Source: Cytophagales bacterium
GTDB lineage: Bacteria; Bacteroidota; Bacteroidia; Cytophagales; VRUD01
Reading direction: 5' to 3'
DNA: 60,447 nucleotides
Assembly: GCA_019456305.1 (NCBI GenBank)
Contig: VRUD01000016.1
Location: 1-60,447 of the forward strand
Shown: piece after piece, positions 16,451-24,888 of the stretch
How the letters are laid out: every line of letters begins with the position of its first letter
Position numbering within the stretch: position 1 is the stretch's first letter
Program-made: the position numbers and the translations under genes
Notes under the pieces: model-generated
Databases searched by the model: none
The model's input: the letters and a program-made list of their open reading frames with translations, nothing else
What the model was told of the DNA's origin: nothing

Positions 16451-17254
16451 ATGAAGAAAATACAGGATTTTAACCGGTTTCGTAATTTATTTCCTGAAAA
16501 TGCAGTAAGATATTGTTTTGATCTATGGAAAAAATATCATTTCGAATTTATTGTTACAAAAAGCAGGATTACAAAACTAGGTGATTGTCGTTTAAACCTG
16601 CCTGGTAAGTCAGACTTAAAGTATACCATAACAGTAAATGAAGATTTGAATCAATATTCTTTTTTGATCACCTATCTTCATGAAATTGCTCACCTTGTAA
16701 CGGGCCTTGAATTTGATGAGACAGCCTGCCGGACATACGGACGCAGACGGGTAGCTCCTCATGGTAAAGAATGGAAAAAAAATTTAAAAAAGTTAATAGA
16801 ACCTTTACTACTTAATGACATTTCCTCCGGACCTTCGCGAAACGGTACAGGCAGTGAAAGTGGATTAAGCATAGCAGGAAATATTTTCCCTGACGATCTA
16901 TTATACCCTCTGATCAAATTCTCACAAAATCCAAAAGCTTCTTCTTACACTGATTTCGAATTAATAAAAGCGCTCCATAAATATGACGAAAAGCCTGCCA
17001 GCCAGCAGTCTGTTTCAAACTCCCCGGAAGTTACACGTCAAGACGCCCCGTCAAATATCCAGAGTACTCAGGACACGGGACAGGCAGAATTTCTTTGCGA
17101 GTTAGAAGAAGGAGTGCATTTTAAATTAAGCAGGCGTATTTTTATAAGAGGGAATTTAATTAGAACCCGCTATAAATGCAAAGAGATCAATACAGGAAAG
17201 ATTTATTTGATTCCAAAAGCAGCAAGAGTGAAGAAGTTGACAGTTAACAATTGA
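16451..17254 (+). CDS. SprT-like zinc protease family protein
   Basis: A 267-residue protein with a SprT-like domain: LITYLHEIAHLVTG (about 76-89) gives the H-E-x-x-H zinc motif, and GRRRVAPHGKEWKKNLKKL supplies the third His region typical of SprT/Spartan-like proteins. The rest has a low-complexity middle part with an imperfect palindrome (17058-17073) and a C-terminal beta-rich segment (YKCKEINTGKIYLIP). ATG 16451 is chosen over the in-frame TTG at 16442. The last codons and the TGA stop (17252-17254) lie inside a heptamer array. The cellular substrate is not known. Confidence 0.82.
   Translation: MKKIQDFNRFRNLFPENAVRYCFDLWKKYHFEFIVTKSRITKLGDCRLNLPGKSDLKYTITVNEDLNQYSFLITYLHEIAHLVTGLEFDETACRTYGRRRVAPHGKEWKKNLKKLIEPLLLNDISSGPSRNGTGSESGLSIAGNIFPDDLLYPLIKFSQNPKASSYTDFELIKALHKYDEKPASQQSVSNSPEVTRQDAPSNIQSTQDTGQAEFLCELEEGVHFKLSRRIFIRGNLIRTRYKCKEINTGKIYLIPKAARVKKLTVNN
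17058..17073. repeat. Degenerate CCCGA..TCGGG-family palindrome
   Basis: TCCAGAGTACTCAGGA differs by one base per arm from the perfect copy at 20852-20867 and is followed by the family's GGGACAGGCAG tail. It is within the SprT-like reading frame. Confidence 0.5.
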
Positions 17255-17256
17255 CA
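17236..17256. repeat. Heptamer array at the SprT-like stop
   Basis: Units GTTGACA, GTTAACA, ATTGACA. The stop codon of the SprT-like gene (17252-17254) is formed by the array. Confidence 0.7.
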
Positions 17257-17382
17257 GTATACAAAAAAGCATTCAAATTGGCTATGGATATATTTGAGAC
17301 GAGTAAAAGTTTTCCTAGGGAAGAAATATATTCTCTTACATCCCAGATCAGAAAATCATCTCGTTCAGTTTGTCAACTATAA
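17257..17382 (+). pseudogene. Four-helix-bundle protein remnant
   Basis: The plus frame from 17257 reads KAFKLAMDIFETSKSFPREE, then IYSLTSQIRKSSRSVC, and stops at 17380-17382. This is the conserved first part of the four-helix-bundle family related to 23S rRNA intervening-sequence proteins (S23/TIGR02436-like); intact members run on with an A-N-I motif and about 80 more residues. No ATG opens it. It is enclosed by two heptamer arrays of opposite orientation, and its end overlaps the last bases of the minus-strand gene. Confidence 0.7.
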
Positions 17383-17393
17383 ATTATCAACTG
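17371..17393. repeat. Heptamer array at the stop of the 17945 gene
   Basis: TGTCAAC, TATAAAT, TATCAAC units, opposite in orientation to 17236-17256. It supplies the stop (17375-17373) and last codons of the minus-strand gene. Confidence 0.6.
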
Positions 17394-17945
17394 TTTTACC
17401 ACCTTAGTTATTTTTTCATACAGCTCGGGGGGCGACAAGGTACGCCAGTCAACTATTTCAGCAAATTCATCAAAGTTAATATAGGAATCCAGGTTATACT
17501 TTTTCCATTCATCGATTACATATTGTTGAAAATTGATTGCCGTTATCCAACCATCTTCTATATCGGCAAACCATTCTTCATAATAGCAATCGTCAGAGCC
17601 ATGGAAGTTAAAGACATTTTCACCAATAAGTATGAATTGATTAATCCCTTTTTTGATCATGTAGTCAACGATGTTTCTTTTAAAATACATGATGTCATTG
17701 TGAACGGCATCATTCCACTCGCCTATCATTTCGATGATAGTAAAGCCCCTGTTATAATCTGTAAATAATATTTTGATATAAAGGGTTTCGGATCCAATAA
17801 AATCCCATTGCGGATGGATGTAATGATCATAGATAGCGTCTGTATATTCCAGCATGCTATGCTGTTTACCATAAAATGGAGAATTCACGTCTTCATCTGA
17901 GACATAAAATTTTTCCCAACTATAATATGGTTCTATGTTATGCAT
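17373..17945 (-). CDS. Conserved-looking protein of unknown function
   Basis: A 190-residue soluble protein rich in Tyr, Trp, Asp and Ile with no signal peptide or membrane helix. I do not recognise a family. It has a mixed alpha/beta pattern with a central hydrophobic strand (FTIIEMIGEW) and a strand-loop QFILIGENVFNFHGSDDCYY. Codon usage and uninterrupted length support it as real. Its last residues (LIIYS) and stop are encoded by a heptamer array that also bounds the four-helix-bundle remnant, so its natural C-terminus may have been altered. Confidence 0.6.
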   Translation of the reverse strand: MHNIEPYYSWEKFYVSDEDVNSPFYGKQHSMLEYTDAIYDHYIHPQWDFIGSETLYIKILFTDYNRGFTIIEMIGEWNDAVHNDIMYFKRNIVDYMIKKGINQFILIGENVFNFHGSDDCYYEEWFADIEDGWITAINFQQYVIDEWKKYNLDSYINFDEFAEIVDWRTLSPPELYEKITKVVKQLIIYS

Positions 17946-18059
17946 AATCCGAAATCATAAACCCGGGATCAAATTTTTTTTAATATTCTAAAACTTTTTT
18001 TGCACTTCCAAATTTTTTGGGTATTTTTTTTAAGAAAGACTAACGGGCTGAACGTTAAG

Positions 18060-18944
18060 TTACTGATGAAATAAAGTAAGCCCGGCAATCGGGCTTTCCA
18101 GGATGTTTCCGATTGTCACACCTTTATCAGCAGCTACCTGTCTTAATACATGATTGTAATAAAACGCTACAGACCCCACAAAGTGGACCCTGTAATCTTT
18201 ATAGTTTGAATATTTGTATACATTTTTATCAAAAAAAGCCGAAAACCCGTCATATATTAATTTAAAGATGTAAGGTTCTTTCAGGTTATGAAAAAGAAAT
18301 TTCGAGAATGATGCCAGGTAAACATTTGGCTGGGAAGCTGCGTAAACCTTATCCAGGATTTCGGATCCTAGGTTCCGGTTTTTAGATTTATTAGCGTATT
18401 TTTTCATAAATTTTTTGCTAATGTTTTCCGGCATTTCATTATTTAAAAAATCCTGGATCAATCTCTTACCGAGATAGCCTCCGCTGCCTTCATCACCTAA
18501 TATAAAACCTAATGAAGGGATATTTTTAATGATCTTTGTGCCGTCATAATAGCATGAATTGGAACCTGTGCCGAGTATGCAGGCGATTCCAGCCCGGTGT
18601 CCGCACAATGCCCGCGCTGCTCCAACCAGGTCATGATGGACCTCAATATTTGCTTTTGGGAAGGTCTTTTTTAGCGCTGAATAAACAATTTTGCATTTTT
18701 CTTCATTAGAACAACCGGTACCGTAAAAGAAAATTTCGCCTGTCCCGATAAAATCGGGAGATTTATTATTTACGACTTCTGGTTTTATATGGGGAATTAA
18801 TTCATTTTGCACCGCTTTTGATATCTCTTCATCTGTTTGATAAAATGGATTAGTACCCGATGTTTTAGCCTGGTGGATGGCGTTATCATCTGTAATGATC
18901 CGCCAATCGGTTTTTGTGGAGCCGCTGTCTGCTATTAATTTCAT
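18060..18944 (-). CDS. BadF/BadG-type ATPase, GlcNAc kinase-like
   Basis: A 294-residue ASKHA-fold kinase. MKLIADSGSTKTDWRII gives the phosphate-1 loop (DSGSTKT), ACILGTGSNSCYYDG the phosphate-2 loop, and LGFILGDEGSGGYLGKRLI the GDEGSG motif of N-acetylglucosamine kinase-like members. It probably phosphorylates an amino sugar with ATP in the cytoplasm; the exact sugar is inferred. The stretch NNKSPDFIGTGEIF is encoded by the palindrome at 18743-18759 (TCCCGA-TAAAA-TCGGGA) and looks inserted before the FFYGTG strand. A heptamer-rich region lies upstream. Confidence 0.85.
   Translation of the reverse strand: MKLIADSGSTKTDWRIITDDNAIHQAKTSGTNPFYQTDEEISKAVQNELIPHIKPEVVNNKSPDFIGTGEIFFYGTGCSNEEKCKIVYSALKKTFPKANIEVHHDLVGAARALCGHRAGIACILGTGSNSCYYDGTKIIKNIPSLGFILGDEGSGGYLGKRLIQDFLNNEMPENISKKFMKKYANKSKNRNLGSEILDKVYAASQPNVYLASFSKFLFHNLKEPYIFKLIYDGFSAFFDKNVYKYSNYKDYRVHFVGSVAFYYNHVLRQVAADKGVTIGNILESPIAGLTLFHQ
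18743..18759. repeat. CCCGA..TCGGG palindrome in the BadF-type gene
   Basis: TCCCGA, five bases, TCGGGA: perfect 6-base arms, in frame. Confidence 0.75.
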
Positions 18945-18962
18945 TATGAAATAATTTTGATA

Positions 18963-19004
18963 GTTACCCGTTAGCCGTTAGCTGTTAGCTGTTAGCCGTT
19001 AATT
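18963..19004. repeat. Heptamer array (GTTAGCY)
   Basis: Six units of GTTAGCC/GTTAGCT-type, upstream of the BadF-type gene. Confidence 0.8.
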
Positions 19005-19061
19005 TCAGTGTAATAATGAAACTGTTGATCATGCGTTGCTCTTCATGCAACCCTTCAAAAA

Positions 19062-19131
19062 GCTGTTAGCTGTTGGCTGTTAGCTAAAAGCCAAAAGCTA
19101 ATAGCTAAAAGCTAAAAGCTAACAGCTAACC
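19062..19131. repeat. Heptamer array (GCTGTTA/GCTAAAA)
   Basis: Ten 7-base units, GCTGTTA changing to GCTAAAA and GCTAACA. The first and last units are complementary in sense, so the array can fold on itself. Confidence 0.85.
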
Positions 19132-19133
19132 CT

Positions 19134-19193
19134 TCCCGACAAGTCGGATCTCCTCTTTGCTCCGACAGGCTTTTTTCCCCGCCAACTGGCGGG
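19134..19193. repeat. CCCGA palindrome tail and GC hairpin after the sensor gene
   Basis: TCCCGACAAGTCGGA with the tail TCTCCTCTTTGCTCCGA (same tail as at 2742), then CCCCGCCA-AC-TGGCGGGG (19176-19193), a perfect 8-base stem just past the stop of the sensor phosphatase. On the minus strand the hairpin is followed by A, not T, so it is not a standard terminator. Confidence 0.65.
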
Positions 19194-19195
19194 GC

Positions 19196-22100
19196 TCACA
19201 TCCTGATCCCAATCACCAGGATATCATCTACTTGCTCTTCATTTCCCTTCCATTGTTCAAAGGTTTTGTCTATGGATTTTTGCTGGTCTTCCATAGAAAG
19301 GTGCTGGATATCCAGGAATATTTGCATAAATCTTTTACGCATGAATTTCTTACCTTTCGGCCCTCCAAACTGGTCAGCATAGCCGTCAGAGAAAATATAA
19401 AGCGTATCGCCTTTTTGCAATTTTATTTCGTGGTTGGTAAATTTTTTTGAACTTTTACCTGGAAATATTCCAATGGGAAATCTATCTCCATTAATTACTT
19501 TCAGTGTATTATTTCTGATCATATATAAAGAATTATAAGCTCCGGCAAATTGCAGTTCTCTCTTATGAAGGTCTATTGAGCATAATGCCATATCCATCCC
19601 ATCCTTTACGGATGAATCTTTCAATTCAGACTGTGTGGGAGGTAAAACACCCCCCAATTGATCTCTTACTCCTTTGTTCATTTCATCCAGGATTTCAGAT
19701 GGTACAATAATCCATTTTTCCTTTACTGTCTGATTCAATTGGTCCTGGCCAATAATAGACATAAATGCCCCGGGCACACCATGCCCGGTACAGTCAACTG
19801 CGGCAATGATCACCGAGCTGGCAACCGTCTCTGTAATCCAGTAAAAATCACCGCTTACTATATCCCTGGGTTTATAGTAGATGAATGATTCAGGAAGCAA
19901 ATGTTTCATATAGCTGACTGAAGGAAATATGGCTTCCTGAATTAGCTTTGCGTAATTGATACTGTCTATGATGTTTCTGTTTTTTTCTTCAAGAAGATTT
20001 TTTTGTTTCTCAATCTCTTCTTTTTGTTTTACAATTTCCACTGTACGCATTATCACCTCTTGTTCCAACATTTTCTTAGCTGCCTGCAAATTTCTTACAC
20101 GAATTTTAATAAAACCAAATATTCCGCTTAGTGTTGTAATGCCACAAAACATATAAAACCACCAGGTTTGCCAGAAAGGTGGGGTTATAATAAAGCTAAA
20201 TGTAGCGGCCTGTTCGTTCCACATACCATCATTATTACTAGCCTTTACTTTAAAAGTATATTCCCCAGGTGGAATATTAGGATAGACCGCTTCCCGCTTT
20301 GATGTAACAGGCGACCACTTTGCATCTAATCCTTCAAGCTTAAACTTATACCTCACTTTTTCAGTAATATTTAAACTAATACCTATAAATGAGAATGATA
20401 TATGATTTCGGTCATAAGGCAGCGCTAAGTTGATTGGTAATGGATACCATTTAGACACGCCATCGTAATTAATTTCATCCAGCAGAGACGAGGCATACTT
20501 CGTCTCTGCAAGAGATGGGTGGAGGATATTGTCCCGCTTATATCCAAGGCCATCCTCAGAACGAGATATTGGATATTTGGGATATATCCCACCTGTCCCC
20601 CCGGGTACTCGGGGTTCGGGGAGTCCTGGGGATTGGGATTTTATTTGCCATCCTATTTCTTCAAAAAATAGCTTTATTCCCGTTATATGTGTTTGCGGTT
20701 CAATCGTGTTGGGGATGTCAGCGCCAGGGTTATATTGGGTAACTCCATTGATCGTACCAAACCAGATAAACCCTTTGCTATCTTTATAAACCGCTCGTGA
20801 ATTGGTCTCAATGCCAACAAATCCTTCCGCTTTTCCATAATGTCTAATTTCTCCCGAGTACTCGGGAACAATTTTGTCAAGTCCTTTCTCAGTGCCTGCC
20901 CATAAATTGCCGGTATTATCAAATACCATTAAGTAAATATTATTTGAACTCAATCCATTTTCAGTAGTTATATGAATAAATGAGGGAGGCGTACCTTGTT
21001 TTTTACTTAAGACTAATTTATTTATGCCACCGCCTTCAGTACCAAACCACATATTTCCTACACTGTCTTCAACGATACAACTAACACTATTTGAAGACAA
21101 TCCCACGACACAATCATGTTTGTTAGTTATAGGGCAAGACCCTTTCTTTGTTATATGGATAAATTCAGGCATTAACCGGAACGTATCTCTAAAAGACAGC
21201 ATAGTAATGCCCCATCCACTGGTGCCTATCCATATATTACCCGAGTGGTCCTCTAACATTGACACAACCCTGTTGCTTGCAAGTCCATCTCTTTCGGTAA
21301 AATATGTAAAAGCTCCTGAATTGTTTACCGAAATATCAGGATCATAACGAGCTACACCACCTCCAAACATTCCAAACCAAAGTTTACCTCTGCGATCTTC
21401 TATCATTGTATAAACACTGTTGTCAATCAGCCCTTCTTTTTCAGTGATATAATAAAATGATTTTGAGCTGATTGGTTTTTGAAGCGGATTGAAACGTGTT
21501 AATCCACCTTCTGTGCCAAACCATATGTAACCGTTATGGTCTTCCAAAATAGTCCTGACTATATTGCCGGTCAAGCCATTATTTTTAGTAAAATTCGTAA
21601 ACAAATCAACATTACTGTTTGCCCCGGTTATCATCGGGATTTCTCTTTGTTCTACAATTTTCAATCTTTCCCGGGTATTCGGGACAATCTTCAATTGTGA
21701 CGCTCCTCCTCCATCGGTACCAAACCATAAATTGCCTCTGCGATCCTCTAAAATAGACCATACAATATTATTTTTTAATCCATCATTTTCTGTATAATGT
21801 TTAAATATCTCACGGCTCAATTTACAAACGCCCCCTCCAGACGTGCCAATCCATAGATTGCCTGCAGTATCCTCCAGTATTGAATTCACCATGTTATTGC
21901 TCAATCCCTGGTTTTCTGTATAATGTATTAATTTTGTTGCTCGCGTTTCAATCTTTGTATTTTTAATCTGTATAATCTGTGTTTTAAGAAGCTTGCTAAC
22001 TCCCCCACCGGATGTTCCAAACCAAATGTTGCCATCCCGGTCTTGAATAATTGACCTGACTATGTTATTATTTAAACCTTTACCTATTTCAAAATTAGTG

Positions 22101-23014
22101 AACAAATTGACATCGCTTTTATTATTGTTTTCAATCTGCAATAGAGACACTCCTCTCCCATCACTTCCAAACCATAAAATACCACTGCGATCTTTGAGCA
22201 TACTCAGAATATAATTACTGCACAAACCTTCTTTAATAGTATAATTTTCAAAAAGTTGTCCCTGGCGAAGCGAGGGATCCCTAACAAATTTAAAGACGCC
22301 CCCTCCATAAGTGCCAAACCACATATTACTTTCATTATCTTCAACTATTGAGATAACAGTATTATTACTTAAGCCATCCCGGGCAGTATAGTTCCTGATT
22401 TTTAACCCTTTTTTTCGTTTCGGATCATAGCGAGTGATGCCATTGTGAGTTCCAAACCATAGATAACCGTGACGATCTTCAAAAATTGCCCATATAATAT
22501 CATTAACAAGGCCCTTAATACACTCGTTCTGATCGTGGGGACAGTCATCATTTTGAGTAAAATGGGTAAAAGTTAACCCATCATATTTTGTTACACCGCC
22601 TCCAAGAGAACCAAACCACAAATTACCGGCCCGATCTTCTACTATTACCTGTATATGATCGTTGCCTAATCCTTCTTTTTTTGTAAAATGTCTGAAGCTC
22701 GCACCATCATATACACTAACGCCACCACCACCAGTACCGAACCAAATATTGCCCCGTTTGTCCTCACAAATAGAAAAAACCTGTGATTGGGCAAGGCCAT
22801 GTTCTATAGAGTAGGTACGGAAATTATACGTCTGGGCTTTTAATTTCACCCCGTTAGATAAGATTAATATCAACAATACAATAATATAATAATAGTGCGA
22901 AAAACTATTAACCCACTTCGCTTTCAAAAATAAATATCTCACGGGGTGAAGATTGAATCCCGATAAAATCACGAGAAAATTAGAAAGTAATAATATTAAG
23001 ATATATTGTTTCAT
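19196..23014 (-). CDS. Propeller sensor with SpoIIE-type phosphatase
   Basis: A 1272-residue membrane signalling protein. Order: hydrophobic N-terminus; about a dozen propeller repeats with the motif WFGTxGGG (roughly residues 70-790, periplasmic); Y_Y_Y domain (YTFKVKASNNDG, about 890-950); a membrane helix (WWFYMFCGITTLSGIFGFI); a coiled coil rich in Glu and Lys (about 985-1030); and a PP2C-like SpoIIE phosphatase domain with DFYWITE, AAVDCTGHGVPGAFMS and DTLYIFSDGYADQFGG giving the metal-binding Asp residues. It should sense an outside ligand and dephosphorylate an anti-sigma-factor antagonist inside. ATG 23014 is chosen over 23044. Several palindromic elements lie in frame (20482-20509, 20599-20614, 20852-20867, 21669-21684, 22259-22277) and the 100-bp element makes part of the signal region. 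Confidence 0.9.
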   Translation of the reverse strand: MKQYILILLLSNFLVILSGFNLHPVRYLFLKAKWVNSFSHYYYIIVLLILILSNGVKLKAQTYNFRTYSIEHGLAQSQVFSICEDKRGNIWFGTGGGGVSVYDGASFRHFTKKEGLGNDHIQVIVEDRAGNLWFGSLGGGVTKYDGLTFTHFTQNDDCPHDQNECIKGLVNDIIWAIFEDRHGYLWFGTHNGITRYDPKRKKGLKIRNYTARDGLSNNTVISIVEDNESNMWFGTYGGGVFKFVRDPSLRQGQLFENYTIKEGLCSNYILSMLKDRSGILWFGSDGRGVSLLQIENNNKSDVNLFTNFEIGKGLNNNIVRSIIQDRDGNIWFGTSGGGVSKLLKTQIIQIKNTKIETRATKLIHYTENQGLSNNMVNSILEDTAGNLWIGTSGGGVCKLSREIFKHYTENDGLKNNIVWSILEDRRGNLWFGTDGGGASQLKIVPNTRERLKIVEQREIPMITGANSNVDLFTNFTKNNGLTGNIVRTILEDHNGYIWFGTEGGLTRFNPLQKPISSKSFYYITEKEGLIDNSVYTMIEDRRGKLWFGMFGGGVARYDPDISVNNSGAFTYFTERDGLASNRVVSMLEDHSGNIWIGTSGWGITMLSFRDTFRLMPEFIHITKKGSCPITNKHDCVVGLSSNSVSCIVEDSVGNMWFGTEGGGINKLVLSKKQGTPPSFIHITTENGLSSNNIYLMVFDNTGNLWAGTEKGLDKIVPEYSGEIRHYGKAEGFVGIETNSRAVYKDSKGFIWFGTINGVTQYNPGADIPNTIEPQTHITGIKLFFEEIGWQIKSQSPGLPEPRVPGGTGGIYPKYPISRSEDGLGYKRDNILHPSLAETKYASSLLDEINYDGVSKWYPLPINLALPYDRNHISFSFIGISLNITEKVRYKFKLEGLDAKWSPVTSKREAVYPNIPPGEYTFKVKASNNDGMWNEQAATFSFIITPPFWQTWWFYMFCGITTLSGIFGFIKIRVRNLQAAKKMLEQEVIMRTVEIVKQKEEIEKQKNLLEEKNRNIIDSINYAKLIQEAIFPSVSYMKHLLPESFIYYKPRDIVSGDFYWITETVASSVIIAAVDCTGHGVPGAFMSIIGQDQLNQTVKEKWIIVPSEILDEMNKGVRDQLGGVLPPTQSELKDSSVKDGMDMALCSIDLHKRELQFAGAYNSLYMIRNNTLKVINGDRFPIGIFPGKSSKKFTNHEIKLQKGDTLYIFSDGYADQFGGPKGKKFMRKRFMQIFLDIQHLSMEDQQKSIDKTFEQWKGNEEQVDDILVIGIRM
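20482..20509. repeat. In-frame palindrome GCAGAGACGA..TCGTCTCTGC
   Basis: Perfect 10-base arms around 8 bases, encoding LAETKYASSLLDE in the sensor gene, in a linker before the Y_Y_Y domain. Confidence 0.75.
20599..20614. repeat. CCCGA..TCGGG-family palindrome in sensor
   Basis: CCCCGGGTACTCGGGG, next to the family tail CCTGTCC. It encodes part of the Pro/Gly-rich stretch SPGLPEPRVPGGTGG, unlike the surrounding protein. Confidence 0.65.
20852..20867. repeat. Perfect 16-base palindrome in sensor
   Basis: TCCCGAGTACTCGGGA, own reverse complement, in frame (VPEYSGEIR). Confidence 0.75.
21669..21684. repeat. CCCGA..TCGGG-family palindrome in sensor
   Basis: TCCCGGGTATTCGGGA, near-perfect, within a longer non-propeller stretch (KIVPNTRERLKIVEQREIP) between two blades. 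Confidence 0.65.
22259..22277. repeat. In-frame palindrome TCCCTGGC..GCGAGGGA
   Basis: Arms TCCCT and AGGGA with inner GC/GC pairs. It encodes RDPSLRQGQ, inserted between GGGVFKF and the next blade's ENYT motif. Confidence 0.6.
22848..22947 (-). repeat. 100-bp inverted-repeat element, copy 2
   Basis: Ends ACCCCGTTAGATA (22848-22860) and TATCTCACGGGGT (22935-22947), one mismatch. Same length and ends as 2309-2408, and the same place in a paralogous sensor gene (HPVRYL ... SNGVK). A degenerate CCCGA palindrome (22958-22974) lies next to it. Confidence 0.75.
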
Positions 23015-23137
23015 TTTCACACAAAAAGTTTTGTTTGAACACACAAGAAAATAATTTTTACAAATATTCTAAAATATCTTGATATTTATTGTTAATTTTA
23101 GGTAAAATTGCGCATAGTCATATTATTTTATATCCAA

Positions 23138-24754
23138 ATGGGTAACATAAATAACTCTAAATTCCAAACAAGATTACCTTTGTTCATATCGCTGGCAATA
23201 GCAGGTGGTATATTTATTGGGGCTACTATGTTTGGAGCTAAAGGCTCTGTTATCAATATTGCAAAGACCTCTTTTAAATTCCGCAGAATACTGGATTATA
23301 TTGACAATTATTATGTTGATTCGGTAAATGTGGATGAACTTGAAGTGCATGCCATCAGGGTAATGCTAAAAAAGCTTGACCCGCATACCATATACATTTC
23401 GCCAGAAGAAGTGGCTGCTGCCAGGGAACCGCTGACCGGAAATTTTGAAGGGATAGGAATAGAGTTTGATATCATTAAGGATACGCTGATCGTTGTAGCG
23501 CCCATTAGTGGCGGGCCATCCGAAAAGTTAGGAATATTATCGGGTGATAAGATCATCAAAGTAGATGAAGAAGACATTGCCGGGATTGGCCTTACTAATA
23601 ACAAAGTTTACAAACTGTTGAGAGGTCAAAAGGGCAGTAAAGTTGATGTTACAATTTTGCGGAAGGTCAATAAAAAACTCTTGCGGTTTACCATCACCAG
23701 GGATAAAATACCAACTTATTCTGTGGATGTAAGCTATATGGTAGACGAAATTACGGGCTATATGAGGATAACGCGTTTCTCTGCCAAAACGTATGATGAA
23801 TTTAAAGGCGCCCTGTCAAAATTAAAATCAAAAGGATTAAAAAGGCTGATCATAGACCTGCGAAACAACCCGGGGGGGTATATGGAACATTCCATAAAGA
23901 TTGCTGATGAATTTATTTCAGGCAACAAGCTGATCGTTTATACAGATGGGAAAGATCCGAGATATGATACCAAATACAGGGCGAATTTTACGGGACTGTT
24001 TGAAACCGGGCCGCTTATTGTTCTCATAAATGAAGGCAGCGCATCTGCATCTGAAATTGTAGCGGGGGCATTGCAGGATAATGACCGGGCGCTTATCATT
24101 GGCAGAAGGTCGTTTGGGAAAGGCTTTGTACAAATACCATTCACTTTTGAAGACGATTCAGAGATCCGGCTTACGATCTCACGATACTATACGCCAAGCG
24201 GTAGATGTATTCAAAAACCAATTGATGATGATTATGATTTTGATCTTCTTAACAGGTATCTGCATGGAGAATTTTATTATGCCGATAGCATTAAATTTAA
24301 AGATTCAACTAAATTCAAAACATTAAAAGGCAGAACTGTCTATGGAGGTGGGGGCATTATGCCCGATATTTTTGTTCCGAGAGACACCAGTTACTTTAGC
24401 AATTATTTAAGCAACCTTTTGAATAAAAATATTTTAACCGAGTATGGTCTGAATTATTATGATGAACACAAACAGTCACTTGAAAAAAGAGGATTTGACG
24501 ACTTTTACACAAATTTCAGGATCACAGATAAAATGCTGGATGAAATTGTGAATATGGCCTCAAAAATGGATATACCATTTAATGAAGAGGAATTTGAACT
24601 ATCTAAATCAATTATTAAAAACAATTTAAAGACGGAAATTGCAAAGTGGGTATGGCAGAATGAGGGAGCTGTTCCGGTTAGGTTAGAAAAAGATGAAATT
24701 TTCCAGGCAGCATTAAAACATTTTAAAGAAGCGGAGAGGATCAGTAGGCAGTAG
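23138..24754 (+). CDS. S41 C-terminal processing peptidase
   Basis: A 538-residue membrane-anchored serine protease of the CtpA family. An N-terminal anchor (LPLFISLAIAGGIFIGATMF) is followed by a PDZ domain (about 85-165, with FEGIGIEFD) and the tail-specific protease domain: LIIDLRNNPGGYM, then INEGSASASEIVAGALQDN (catalytic Ser region, near base 24035) and GRRSFGKGFVQ (catalytic Lys region, near 24120). It cleaves C-termini of envelope proteins. ATG 23138 is chosen over TTG 23108. The last codons and stop (24752-24754) are formed by a heptamer array, so the natural C-terminus may have been lost or changed. Confidence 0.93.
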   Translation: MGNINNSKFQTRLPLFISLAIAGGIFIGATMFGAKGSVINIAKTSFKFRRILDYIDNYYVDSVNVDELEVHAIRVMLKKLDPHTIYISPEEVAAAREPLTGNFEGIGIEFDIIKDTLIVVAPISGGPSEKLGILSGDKIIKVDEEDIAGIGLTNNKVYKLLRGQKGSKVDVTILRKVNKKLLRFTITRDKIPTYSVDVSYMVDEITGYMRITRFSAKTYDEFKGALSKLKSKGLKRLIIDLRNNPGGYMEHSIKIADEFISGNKLIVYTDGKDPRYDTKYRANFTGLFETGPLIVLINEGSASASEIVAGALQDNDRALIIGRRSFGKGFVQIPFTFEDDSEIRLTISRYYTPSGRCIQKPIDDDYDFDLLNRYLHGEFYYADSIKFKDSTKFKTLKGRTVYGGGGIMPDIFVPRDTSYFSNYLSNLLNKNILTEYGLNYYDEHKQSLEKRGFDDFYTNFRITDKMLDEIVNMASKMDIPFNEEEFELSKSIIKNNLKTEIAKWVWQNEGAVPVRLEKDEIFQAALKHFKEAERISRQ

Positions 24755-24837
24755 ACAGTAGACAATAGACAATAGACAATTGCCGACTGTGGACTGTGGA
24801 CTGCCGATTGCCGACTGCCGACTGAAGACTGCCGACT
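24744..24837. repeat. Heptamer array, 13 units
   Basis: Units GTAGGCA, GTAGACA, ATAGACA, then GCCGACT, GTGGACT and variants. Starts inside the last codons of the S41 peptidase gene and provides its stop. Confidence 0.85.
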
Positions 24838-24888
24838 TAAAGGTATTCAATGCAATTTCGAAAAATTATACATTAATTGTAAATAAAA

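Noticed and set aside
17257-17382. Four-helix-bundle remnant as an avd gene of a diversity-generating retroelement
   Set aside because: No reverse transcriptase, template repeat or variable repeat is present, and the fragment matches the S23-type family.
19176-19193. GC hairpin after the sensor phosphatase as an intrinsic terminator
   Set aside because: On the minus strand it is followed by A residues, not T; it is more likely another palindromic element.
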